From: Actinomycetes bacterium
GTDB taxonomy: Bacteria; Actinomycetota; Acidimicrobiia; Acidimicrobiales; Acidimicrobiaceae
NCBI GenBank assembly: GCA_021792075.1
Contig: JAJYVK010000160.1
Location: forward strand, 1 to 5,207
Length of the DNA: 5,207 bases
Direction: 5' to 3'
Notes under the pieces: generated by a model
What the model saw: the letters and a program-made list of their open reading frames with translations, nothing else
Told to the model about the DNA's origin: nothing
Database searches by the model: none
Shown: in pieces, positions 1-5,207 of the stretch
How positions within the stretch are numbered: the first letter of the stretch is position 1
Layout of the letters: every line of letters starts with the position of its first letter
Program-made: the position numbers and the translations under genes

Positions 1-410
1 AGTGGGCCGACGCCGGGGATCAAGCGTTCCAGTACGCCAAGCGCCTCGTCAATCTCCTCGCGTGGAACACGTCTAGGTCGCACCCCATAGCAAAGCTCCA
101 CCTCGGTCGCATAATCGATATGCGCCCCAGCCAGCTTTTGGGCCGTAGTGTGCAATCCGACGATCTGGGCACGGAGCCATGCAGCTCTTGCCGCATCATG
201 CGCTCTGTCAGTCATGTCGAGAGCCTGGCGCGAATCTATGGCGCCGATCAGCCTGCGAGCCTTTTCCGCCAGCCGCTTGGGCTCGACTTTGACAGAATTT
301 GTAATCGGCTCAGCCAACCAGCGCGGTCCATAATATGCATCGACCAGGCCGGCGATGTGCTTGTTCAGCTCTAGGCCGAGCGAAATATACTCCTCTATAA
401 GGGATGGCAC
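1..410 (-). CDS. Partial CDS, uncharacterised protein (possibly DUF885-like), N-terminal 136 residues
   Basis: This is an open reading frame on the minus strand that starts at GTG (410-408) and runs off the left edge. An in-frame TAG lies nine bases before the GTG, so the frame cannot extend further upstream. The visible part is soluble and mostly helical, with no signal peptide or membrane segment. Recognisable stretches are YISLGLELNKHI (residues 8-19), VDAYYGPRWL (23-32), ARAAWLRAQIVGL (74-86) and EVELCYGVRP (103-112). From memory, this pattern resembles actinobacterial proteins labelled DUF885, whose zinc-peptidase-like HExxH region would lie beyond the edge, so no catalytic motif can be checked here. 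No strong Shine-Dalgarno precedes the GTG. It follows the dienelactone hydrolase gene by 43 bases on the same strand, so it may be its downstream operon partner. The CDS is well supported by its uninterrupted frame and protein-like composition, but the family is a weak inference. Confidence 0.75.
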   Translation of the reverse strand, partial: MPSLIEEYISLGLELNKHIAGLVDAYYGPRWLAEPITNSVKVEPKRLAEKARRLIGAIDSRQALDMTDRAHDAARAAWLRAQIVGLHTTAQKLAGAHIDYATEVELCYGVRPRRVPREEIDEALGVLERLIPGVGP

Positions 411-453
411 TCGACGCTACCGTTTAGGTCCTGGGCAATTACTACTCAACTGG

Positions 454-1134
454 CTAATGCACATGTTCTTTCAAGAATGGGACGAGCCTGTCCCAGGCCT
501 GCTTCGCAGCCTGTGCGTCATACACCTCAGACCTCGCGTCGTTAAAGAACGCATGATGGGTTCCTGGGTATATGAAAAACTCCACATCCTTACCCATGGC
601 CTTGAGTTGCGCTTCGAGTGCCCGGGAATCCTTTGGTGATGCGGAGTCGTCATGCTCTGCATAATGACCCTGAATCGCCGCAGAAATACTGTTGTAATCA
701 GGGCCAGGGCTGGGCCAAGAGAGGACTCCGTAGAAAGGCGACACCGCTGAAACGGCATCGGGCCTTTCGGCGGCAAGAACCATGGCCAAAGCCCCACCCA
801 TACAAAATCCAACCACGCCTACACTGGTACCGCCGCTGCGCTTCACCAACTCTGTGACAGCGCCACTCATATCTTTCGCTGCCTTGGAGAGCTCCATTGC
901 CATCATAGCTTTGACAGCCGAGTCAGGCTCAGTGGCAACCGTGCCATGATAGAGATCTGGAGCCAAAGCATAGAACCCGTTGGCTGCAAATCTGTCACAT
1001 ACGTCCTTGATATGATCGACCAGACCCCACCACTCCTGGATGACCACCACTCCTGGAGCGACTTTTTCGACTGGCGAAGCTAAATATCCTGAGGCAGAAG
1101 TGCCATTGCTTGGAAATTCAATTATTTGTCCCAT
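454..1134 (-). CDS. Dienelactone hydrolase family protein (alpha/beta hydrolase)
   Basis: This 226-residue protein has the length and fold pattern of the dienelactone hydrolase (DLH) family, cytoplasmic alpha/beta hydrolases with a nucleophilic cysteine. The visible motifs are QEWWGL (33-38), whose Glu34 matches the conserved glutamate near the active site, and the nucleophile elbow GFCMGG (109-114) with Cys111. The acid is Asp162 in AEHDD, and the base is His194 in YPGTHHAFFND (189-199). All three triad members and the glutamate are present, so it should be active. Classical DLH opens dienelactone to maleylacetate in chlorocatechol breakdown. No other aromatic-degradation genes are in view, so the substrate is probably a different lactone or ester. 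The ATG at 1134 gives a standard DLH N-terminus. No Shine-Dalgarno is well placed: the nearest GGAG ends 14 bases before the ATG. A promoter just upstream suggests leaderless expression. The next gene on this strand starts 43 bases downstream. Confidence 0.93.
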   Translation of the reverse strand: MGQIIEFPSNGTSASGYLASPVEKVAPGVVVIQEWWGLVDHIKDVCDRFAANGFYALAPDLYHGTVATEPDSAVKAMMAMELSKAAKDMSGAVTELVKRSGGTSVGVVGFCMGGALAMVLAAERPDAVSAVSPFYGVLSWPSPGPDYNSISAAIQGHYAEHDDSASPKDSRALEAQLKAMGKDVEFFIYPGTHHAFFNDARSEVYDAQAAKQAWDRLVPFLKEHVH

Positions 1135-1142
1135 AGACGAAG

Positions 1143-1171
1143 AAGCTACTCCAACAATCAGGCCTGTGCAA
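1143..1171 (-). promoter_or_regulatory. Candidate promoter of the dienelactone hydrolase gene (leaderless type)
   Basis: Read on the minus strand, a TTGCAC -35 box (1171-1166) is followed after exactly 17 bases by TAGCTT (1148-1143). This fits the loose actinobacterial TANNNT -10 pattern. Only eight bases separate the -10 box from the ATG at 1134, so transcription would start at or within a few bases of the start codon. This agrees with the lack of a properly spaced Shine-Dalgarno. The two hexamers are good but not perfect, and this is a pattern match only. Confidence 0.45.
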
Positions 1172-1272
1172 TGACACCAAAATGCGACACGGGTTCGAAA
1201 AGAAATAGCTCAAAGTGCAACCGGCGCCAAATGTAGCCTCGAATCCACCCGACAGTTGTAAGCGGGCGACCA

Positions 1273-2004
1273 TCAGCCAAGCATCGGACCGGCGGAGCGC
1301 AAGACTTCCTGGGGTACCCTCCAGCCGACCAAACGTTCGGCGATCGACGCAGAGAGTGAACTCCCTTGGTACAAGATGGTCCAAGTACCGTCCAAACACC
1401 TCAGCTCGGTTGAATCTCGACCTCGATCGCGAGCAAGGCGGTACTCTAGCGATTCCTTGATGCTCTCGGGAACGACGGAAAAATCGCTGCCGCGAATCAG
1501 GATACGTCCACCACCCGCCTTATCGGTGAACCCATCGATCAGCCTCGAACCAAGCTGCGGAATCACTGCAAACCGCGATGACACCAGGTCGCTCTCGACC
1601 ACGAGAGAGGCATCTGTCCTCGATCTGAGAAACTCGATACCTCGTTCTGCGTCGTAGCCGATCTCAATAGAGTTCACGGCGTCTCCCGATACCGCAAGCC
1701 TACCATTGCGGCTTACCTGCAAACTCAGAGAGCCTGCCGAGGTATGGTCTCTCCTTGGCATGGACAGCTCACCAACGACATTCCACGCCTCTTCTTCGGG
1801 AAAGACCGACCCGGATATACGAGCTGCCAACATCCACAAGATCCCATAACCCGGGTGACGATCAAGAAGACGCCGAAGCGCAGAGACCAGCAGGGATCGG
1901 TCGCTGGCCAACTCTGCAATTATATAGGCCGCCTCAAGGGCGAGATCTACCGGATCTTCTGCCTCAATCCGAGCTAAGTAGCGGAGGTGCTCCAGAGGGT
2001 TCAT
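1273..2004 (-). CDS. Conserved-looking hypothetical protein downstream of fumC
   Basis: I do not recognise a named function for this 243-residue soluble protein. It has no signal peptide, membrane segment or cysteine cluster (one Cys, at 203). Residues 1-65 form a helical N-terminal module, including LRYLARIEAEDP (7-18), LLVSALRRLLDRHPGYGILWMLAARI (38-63, described here by its two helices) and a tryptophan at 57. From memory, this resembles a small actinobacterial family with an RRLLERHP-type motif followed by a tryptophan-containing helix. The later half is alpha/beta-like. ASLVVESDLVSSRFAVIP (132-149) followed by LGSRLIDGF (151-159) faintly recalls the end of the NagB/eIF2B-type fold, where an acidic residue and a Gly-Ser-Arg loop line a sugar-phosphate or nucleotide pocket. 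That link is speculative. An in-frame TAG lies nine bases before the ATG at 2004, so the start cannot move upstream. There is no clear Shine-Dalgarno. It lies 52 bases after fumC and is probably co-transcribed with it. Confidence 0.82.
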   Translation of the reverse strand: MNPLEHLRYLARIEAEDPVDLALEAAYIIAELASDRSLLVSALRRLLDRHPGYGILWMLAARISGSVFPEEEAWNVVGELSMPRRDHTSAGSLSLQVSRNGRLAVSGDAVNSIEIGYDAERGIEFLRSRTDASLVVESDLVSSRFAVIPQLGSRLIDGFTDKAGGGRILIRGSDFSVVPESIKESLEYRLARDRGRDSTELRCLDGTWTILYQGSSLSASIAERLVGWRVPQEVLRSAGPMLG

Positions 2005-2033
2005 GACATGAAACTATCACGATAAGACAGACT

Positions 2034-2064
2034 AAATAGCTATCCACAAAGGTTTGCTATTTCA
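2034..2064 (-). other. Stem-loop over the fumC stop codon
   Basis: AAATAGC (2034-2040) and GCTATTT (2056-2062) are perfect inverted arms with a 15-base loop. If one base (2063) is bulged, the pairing grows to ten base pairs with ACT and AGT at the outer ends. On the minus strand, the TAG stop of fumC (2059-2057) lies inside the first arm. The stem is AT-rich and is not followed by a T-run on the minus strand, so it is not a standard Rho-independent terminator. It could be a processing or 3'-protective hairpin between fumC and the next gene, or chance. Confidence 0.3.
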
Positions 2065-3448
2065 GTATTCCACCCTTGGTCATAGCCATGACGTCAAGTG
2101 CCTTGTCGACCTCTTCCGGCGTCAATAGACCCTCTTCCAGAACAACAGTCCTTAGGTCTTTGTGCTCCTTGAGTGACTTCTTTATCACTTTAGCGGCGGC
2201 CTCGTAACCGATGTAAGGGTTCAGAGCTGTGCCGATAGAGGGGCTCGAAAGCGCGTAGCTCAAGCATCTCTCCCTATCGGCCTCTATTCCCGCTACACAC
2301 TTTTCCGAAAGCGCGTTTGCAACCGACGACAAAAGCGAGATCGATTCGATGAGATTTCTTGCAATGACAGGAAGCATCACGTTCAGCTCTAAGTTTCCGG
2401 CTGAACCTCCGAACGCGACTGCTGCATCGTTCCCAATGATCTGGGCTACCACCTGGCAGACAGCCTCAGGCACAACAGGGTTGACCTTGCCAGGCATGAT
2501 TGATGATCCCGGCTGGAGATCCGGAAGATGAATTTCGGCAAGTCCGCAACGCGGTCCCGAAGACATCCACCGCAGGTCATTCGCGATCTTGTAAAATGAA
2601 ATCGCTATTGTTCGCAGGACCCCTGAAGCCTCGACGAGAGCGTCCCTTGCGCTCTGGGCTTCAAAGTGATCCCGGGCTTCAGACAGGGGAAGAGCTGTCT
2701 CCGAAACAAGAATCTCAATGGTACCCCTAGCAAAATCTGCCGGCGCATTAATGCCCGTTCCGACAGCGGTTCCACCTATGGGCAGTTCTCCCACCCTGGC
2801 GAGAATTGAATTTACACGCTCAATTCCATATCTCACCTGTGACGCATAGCCTGAGAACTCCTGCCCCAGCGTAACTGGCGTAGCGTCCATGAGGTGGGTA
2901 CGCCCGGACTTCACCACGTCTTGGAATTCGGAGCTCTTGGCTCCTAGAGCCTCCGAAAGGTTGGCAAGTGCCGGAGTCAGCGTGTTCTTGAGAAGATTTG
3001 TTGCAGCAAGATGGATTGCGGACGGAAATATGTCATTTGAAGACTGAGATGCATTCGTGTCGTCATTTGGCTTTACGGTCTGCCCGATAGCCTCAGTGGC
3101 AAGAGTCGAGAGAACTTCATTCATGTTCATGTTGGAGGACGTTCCCGAGCCGGTTTGGTATACGTCAACTGGGAAATGATCGTCGTAATCTCCATTTGCT
3201 ACTCGGATAGAAGCCTGATAGATCGCCTCCGCAACTTCGGCATCAATGATCCCCAACTTGGCATTCTGCCTAGCTGCGGCTCCCTTGATCGTCGCGAGGG
3301 CCCAAATCAGAGAGCGGCTGATTCGCAGGCCTGAAATCGGAAAGTTCTCAACCGCCCGTTGGGTCTGAGCCTGCCACTTGGCATTTACTGGAACCCGGAC
3401 CTCACCCATCGAGTCATGCTCGATTCGAAATTCTGTTTCTTGAGACAT
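2057..3448 (-). CDS. fumC: Class II fumarate hydratase (fumarase C)
   Basis: Fumarase C reversibly hydrates fumarate to L-malate in the TCA cycle. It is a cytoplasmic homotetramer with no iron-sulfur cluster. The 463-residue length matches the family (E. coli FumC has 467). All hallmark regions are present: [14 protein letters not shown] (99-112), [12 protein letters not shown] (128-139), [10 protein letters not shown] (182-191) with the active-site His185, and the superfamily signature [11 protein letters not shown] (314-324). The signature holds the catalytic serine loop (Ser315/Ser316) and the substrate-binding Lys321 and Asn323. The IGYEAAAK segment (413-420) and the C-terminal domain ending in MTKGG are also typical of fumarase rather than aspartase or argininosuccinate lyase. 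The ATG at 3448 is set by a strong Shine-Dalgarno seven bases upstream. It is the first gene of the leftward cluster and diverges from the NlpC/P60 gene. Nothing indicates truncation or frameshift. Confidence 0.98.
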   Translation of the reverse strand: MSQETEFRIEHDSMGEVRVPVNAKWQAQTQRAVENFPISGLRISRSLIWALATIKGAAARQNAKLGIIDAEVAEAIYQASIRVANGDYDDHFPVDVYQTGSGTSSNMNMNEVLSTLATEAIGQTVKPNDDTNASQSSNDIFPSAIHLAATNLLKNTLTPALANLSEALGAKSSEFQDVVKSGRTHLMDATPVTLGQEFSGYASQVRYGIERVNSILARVGELPIGGTAVGTGINAPADFARGTIEILVSETALPLSEARDHFEAQSARDALVEASGVLRTIAISFYKIANDLRWMSSGPRCGLAEIHLPDLQPGSSIMPGKVNPVVPEAVCQVVAQIIGNDAAVAFGGSAGNLELNVMLPVIARNLIESISLLSSVANALSEKCVAGIEADRERCLSYALSSPSIGTALNPYIGYEAAAKVIKKSLKEHKDLRTVVLEEGLLTPEEVDKALDVMAMTKGGILK

Positions 3449-3455
3449 CGGTTAT

Positions 3456-3465
3456 CTCACCTCTC
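3456..3465 (-). promoter_or_regulatory. Strong Shine-Dalgarno of fumC
   Basis: On the minus strand, GAGAGGTGAG ends seven bases before the fumC ATG and contains GAGGTGA, close to the full anti-16S complement. It fixes the start at 3448. It contrasts with the two following genes on the same strand, which have no clear site of this kind. Confidence 0.85.
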
Positions 3466-3500
3466 AATAATCCGCAAGCCAACAAGACAAAACTAGTCAA

Positions 3501-3522
3501 AATTAGCGAGGACTGGCTAATT
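3501..3522. repeat. Inverted repeat in the fumC leader region (operator-like)
   Basis: AATTAGC (3501-3507) and GCTAATT (3516-3522) are perfect seven-base inverted arms around an eight-base spacer. Flanking TCA (3497-3499) and TGA (3522-3524) extend the symmetry if a two-base bulge is allowed. The 22-base span with matched half-sites is the geometry expected of a dimeric regulator site. It lies about 50 bases before the fumC start codon and about 160 bases before the NlpC/P60 start. It could also form a weak RNA hairpin in the fumC leader. No regulator family is assigned. Confidence 0.4.
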
Positions 3523-3589
3523 GATTTCGACAACAGATAGCAATACAACTCTTCGTGACTTCTCAAAATCCTGCGTCAGATCTTCCCCC

Positions 3590-3595
3590 TAAAAT
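3590..3595 (+). promoter_or_regulatory. Possible -10 box for the NlpC/P60 gene
   Basis: TAAAAT matches five of six positions of the TATAAT consensus and would place the transcript start roughly 75-80 bases before the TTG start codon. No recognisable -35 hexamer lies 16-18 bases upstream, so support is weak. No other plus-strand promoter in the intergenic region looks better. Confidence 0.2.
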
Positions 3596-3643
3596 TTTGT
3601 GGCTCCTAACAGCGTTTTTGCTTTGTATACCCAAAAAATTTTG
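3591..3643. repeat. Repeated AAAATTTTG motif in the divergent intergenic region
   Basis: The nine-base motif AAAATTTTG occurs at 3591-3599 and again at 3635-3643, with starts 44 bases apart (about four helical turns). Each copy contains a palindromic AAAATTTT core, and the second is preceded by two more A residues. The spacing and A-tract nature could suit a nucleoid protein, a cooperative regulator or intrinsic bending. In an AT-rich stretch, chance is a real alternative. Confidence 0.3.
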
Positions 3644-3649
3644 AAACGC
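3612..3649. repeat. Nested inverted repeats around GTATAC
   Basis: GCGTTT (3612-3617) pairs with AAACGC (3644-3649). Inside this, TTTTTG (3615-3620) pairs with CAAAAA (3632-3637), leaving an 11-base loop that contains the palindrome GTATAC (3625-3630). The two pairings partly overlap at TTT 3615-3617, so they are alternatives or a bulged composite. The structure covers the candidate fumC promoter, so it could be an operator or an RNA hairpin in the NlpC/P60 leader. Confidence 0.35.
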
Positions 3650-3651
3650 AA
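3624..3651 (-). promoter_or_regulatory. Candidate fumC promoter
   Basis: On the minus strand, TTGCGT (3651-3646) and TATACA (3629-3624) are separated by 16 bases, a plausible sigma-70-type pair. Transcription would begin near 3617, leaving a leader of about 170 bases that includes the inverted repeat at 3501-3522. Nearer alternatives, such as TTGACT with GATTAT, have a 22-base spacer and fit worse. This is based on pattern only. Confidence 0.35.
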
Positions 3652-3664
3652 GGCATGCATGATA

Positions 3665-3671
3665 GGAGAGG
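3665..3671 (+). promoter_or_regulatory. Shine-Dalgarno deciding the TTG start of the NlpC/P60 gene
   Basis: GGAGAGG ends nine bases before the TTG at 3681, a normal spacing. The next in-frame candidates, GTG at 3690 and GTG at 3717, would be 18 and 45 bases away. TTG is therefore preferred, although GTG 3690 would give nearly the same signal peptide. Confidence 0.65.
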
Positions 3672-3680
3672 ACTAGAGTC

Positions 3681-4850
3681 TTGAACGTCGTGAAACCATT
3701 TTGGACCATCTCAAAGGTGAAGCTAGCAAAAAAGACTTCACTAAAAAGAAAGGCCTCTCTAGCCGTTGTAATGGCAGGCACGGCTACACTCGCTCAGCTT
3801 CTGGCAGGCGGCGGAACAGCCAGTGGCGAGACGATCGCCAGCGCCAAGGCGCAAGCGGCAGCAATTGTGGCACGGTTAAACGATCTCGGTGCGCAGGTTT
3901 CGCAGCTGGCCGAAAAGTACGATCAGGCACAGCTATCGCTATCACAGGTCAATCAGCAGGTCAAAAACGAGCAGTCAAAGATCGCTCAGACGCAATCCGA
4001 CATAGCTTCGATAAGAGTTCAGCTGGCAAATGAGGCGATCAACGCCTATATAACCGGTGGGAGCCTGTCTGACCTGTCTACCCTACTGAACGAAAATCCG
4101 ACCGAGGCATCAGTTCGTCAGGAGTACTTGAACACCGTAACCAACTCTCAGACTGATCTCATCGCCTCCTTCCAGGCCGCCACTCAGTCCCTTCAACAGC
4201 AGCAAGCGTCGTTGAAGAGCTTGCAGACTCAAGCTATCTCAGCTTTCAACCAGGTGACGGCTGCGAAGAGTGCGGCACAATCGGCGGTCGATCAGGAAAA
4301 AGCCCAGCTCAGTTCCGTCAACGGCACCATCGCATCCCTCGTTGCACAGCAACAGGCCTATCTCGCGCAACAGGCGGCGCAAATAGCGGCCCAAGATGCA
4401 GCCGCAAGAGCCCGCAAGACGATCATCGATGCACGACCAATTGCAAGTGCGTTCAATGCGCCTTCATCAAGCGGGAGCGGCTCGATGCCGACCGTCTCGG
4501 GAGGACAAGCGTCCATCGCAATCTCATGGGCGCGCCAGGAACTGGGTAAGCCATACGTTTTCGGCGGCTCAGGTCCAAACGCATTTGACTGCTCTGGTCT
4601 AACCGCGTTCGTCTACGCCAAGGCTGGAGTCAGTCTTCCCCACTCTGCGGCTGCGCAGTACAGCGACACCTCTAGAGTCTCGCTTTCCGCACTGCAACCA
4701 GGCGATCTAGTATTTTACTATTCTCCTATAAGCCATGTAGCTATCTACATCGGTGGCGGCATGGTCATTCAAGCACTCAACGAGGCTGCTCCGGTCGAGA
4801 TCTCCGGAATCTATTGGGCCGGGGTGCCGGTAGCCGCCGGACGGGCTTAG
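3681..4850 (+). CDS. Secreted NlpC/P60 (C40 family) peptidoglycan endopeptidase with coiled-coil domain
   Basis: Members of this family cut within peptidoglycan stem peptides, usually after gamma-D-glutamate, and act outside the membrane in growth or cell separation. The 389 residues begin with a long basic n-region (K5-K24) and a hydrophobic stretch (about 26-44), with a likely signal-peptidase site after ASG at 47-49. Residues 50-245 are a Gln/Ala/Ser-rich coiled coil, broken near 124-145 by a YITGGSLSDLSTLL segment typical of actinobacterial and PcsB-like wall hydrolases. A Ser/Gly linker (261-275) leads to the catalytic domain (276-389). There, FDCSGL (302-307) supplies Cys304 and SHVAIYIGGG (351-360) supplies His352. 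The third polar position, 12 residues after His352, is Gln364 rather than the common His. The coiled coil may hold the enzyme inactive until a partner binds, as known for RipA- and PcsB-type enzymes, but that is inference here. It is divergent from fumC and 60 bases before an oxidoreductase gene. Confidence 0.93.
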   Translation: MNVVKPFWTISKVKLAKKTSLKRKASLAVVMAGTATLAQLLAGGGTASGETIASAKAQAAAIVARLNDLGAQVSQLAEKYDQAQLSLSQVNQQVKNEQSKIAQTQSDIASIRVQLANEAINAYITGGSLSDLSTLLNENPTEASVRQEYLNTVTNSQTDLIASFQAATQSLQQQQASLKSLQTQAISAFNQVTAAKSAAQSAVDQEKAQLSSVNGTIASLVAQQQAYLAQQAAQIAAQDAAARARKTIIDARPIASAFNAPSSSGSGSMPTVSGGQASIAISWARQELGKPYVFGGSGPNAFDCSGLTAFVYAKAGVSLPHSAAAQYSDTSRVSLSALQPGDLVFYYSPISHVAIYIGGGMVIQALNEAAPVEISGIYWAGVPVAAGRA

Positions 4851-4873
4851 ACTCACCCGAACCGCTTTCGATA

Positions 4874-4891
4874 GCTAGACTGGCGCTAGAC
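4874..4891. repeat. Short direct repeat GCTAGAC upstream of the oxidoreductase gene
   Basis: GCTAGAC occurs at 4874-4880 and again at 4885-4891, an 11-base period that places both copies on the same face of the helix. They lie 20-37 bases before the GTG start at 4911, where a regulator could act. The motif is short, and no convincing -35/-10 pair surrounds it. The 60-base gap shows no Rho-independent terminator, so read-through from the NlpC/P60 gene is possible. Confidence 0.25.
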
Positions 4892-4899
4892 AAATCTAC

Positions 4900-4905
4900 G
4901 GAGGG
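4900..4905 (+). promoter_or_regulatory. Shine-Dalgarno of the quinone oxidoreductase gene
   Basis: GGAGGG is followed after five bases by the GTG at 4911. This strong site fixes that non-ATG start. Confidence 0.75.
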
Positions 4906-4910
4906 TAGGA

Positions 4911-5207
4911 GTGCGGGCAGTAGTCATTGTTGACAAAGAAGTGACGATCGCCAACGTCCCGGATCCAAGGTGTGGCTCTGAGGAACTACTCGTTGAGGTG
5001 AGGGCGGCAGGTCTCAACGCTGCAGACGTTCTTCAAAAGAGGGGTTTCTATCCTGCACCACCTGGCATTCCTCAGGACATCCCCGGCCTGGAGTTTTCAG
5101 GTATTGTGATCGAAGCAGGAAGTCAGACCACGGGGTTCAAGACTGGCGACGCCGTCATGGGCGTCATTGGCGGGGCGGCTCAGGCTGAACTCTGCAAGAT
5201 CCATTTT
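4911..5207 (+). CDS. Partial CDS, zinc-independent quinone oxidoreductase (PIG3-type MDR), N-terminal 99 residues
   Basis: This is the start of a medium-chain dehydrogenase/reductase, a family normally of about 320-335 residues, so roughly two thirds lie beyond the right edge. NAD(P)H-dependent quinone oxidoreductases of this type reduce quinones or reactive carbonyls in the cytoplasm. The visible GroES-like part shows LLVEVRAAGLNAADVLQKRG (26-45), with Asn36-Ala-Ala-Asp where zinc alcohol dehydrogenases carry a Cys ligand. It is followed by FYPAPPG (46-52), IPGLEFSG (57-64), GFKTGDAVMG (75-84) and the GG-x-AQAEL segment (87-94). The RG-x-YPxPPG pattern is characteristic of the TP53I3/PIG3-like branch. 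The nucleotide-binding Rossmann domain is not in view. The GTG start is supported by GGAGGG five bases upstream. The gene may be co-transcribed with the NlpC/P60 gene 60 bases upstream, although the functions are unrelated. Confidence 0.92.
   Translation, partial: MRAVVIVDKEVTIANVPDPRCGSEELLVEVRAAGLNAADVLQKRGFYPAPPGIPQDIPGLEFSGIVIEAGSQTTGFKTGDAVMGVIGGAAQAELCKIHF

Noticed and set aside
355..639. A 94-residue plus-strand frame at the left end
   Set aside because: It runs antisense through the C-terminal part of the clear dienelactone hydrolase gene and the gap beyond it, with no ribosome site or recognisable protein pattern.
1118..1399. A 93-residue minus-strand reading frame across the gap between the hypothetical gene and the dienelactone hydrolase gene
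   Set aside because: It overlaps the end of one supported gene and the start of the other. Its translation is rich in Arg, Cys and Phe in no recognisable pattern, so it is a frame shadow, and the gap is better explained as promoter sequence.
3541..3680. A riboswitch (for example the c-di-AMP ydaO type, often found before wall-hydrolase genes)
   Set aside because: I could not find the conserved G-rich core elements of that class. The leader is AT-rich, with only simple inverted repeats.
3563..3781. A 72-residue minus-strand frame across the divergent intergenic region
   Set aside because: It is antisense to the signal-peptide region of the NlpC/P60 gene, covers the repeat-rich promoter area, and has no supporting motif.
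4851..4910. A Rho-independent terminator after the NlpC/P60 gene
   Set aside because: Only four-base self-complementary pieces such as TAGC/GCTA occur, with no GC-rich stem and no T-run.
1..5207. Mobile element, CRISPR array, toxin-antitoxin or defence system
   Set aside because: No transposase, integrase, regularly spaced repeats, paired small genes or defence motifs were seen. The supported genes are housekeeping or general enzymes.

Overview
The window is a compact bacterial chromosome segment, almost fully coding. I estimate GC by eye in the low-to-mid fifties of percent. Several features suggest an actinobacterium: frequent GTG and TTG starts (three of six genes), a class II fumarase, an NlpC/P60 cell-wall hydrolase with a long coiled-coil front half, and a small unknown protein next to fumC of a kind I associate with actinobacterial genomes. 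A mid-GC member of the Acidimicrobiia would fit, but the sequence alone does not prove this.

Layout: a divergent intergenic region (3449-3680) splits the window. To its left, four genes run leftward on the minus strand: fumC (3448 to 2057), an uncharacterised 243-residue protein (2004 to 1273), a dienelactone hydrolase-family protein (1134 to 454), and the N-terminal 136 residues of an unknown, possibly DUF885-like protein (from 410, running off the left edge). The gaps are 52, 138 and 43 bases, so partial co-transcription is plausible. The 138-base gap holds a good candidate promoter that would give the hydrolase a leaderless or nearly leaderless transcript. To the right, two genes run on the plus strand: a secreted NlpC/P60 peptidoglycan peptidase (3681-4850) and, after 60 bases, the first 99 residues of a PIG3-type quinone oxidoreductase (from 4911, running off the right edge).

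How the genes relate: fumC is a TCA-cycle enzyme. The hydrolase and quinone oxidoreductase are general metabolic or detoxification enzymes, and the NlpC/P60 protein acts outside the membrane on the cell wall. They do not form one obvious pathway, and the arrangement looks like ordinary chromosomal housekeeping. I found no RNA genes, mobile elements, CRISPR arrays, phage genes or defence systems.

The structure not explained by coding is mostly in the AT-rich divergent region. It has two inverted repeats, a repeated AAAATTTTG motif and a candidate fumC promoter. A stem-loop also sits over the fumC stop codon, and a helically phased direct repeat lies before the oxidoreductase. I see no convincing new biological system here. 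The best leads are the uncharacterised gene next to fumC and the partial gene at the left edge.
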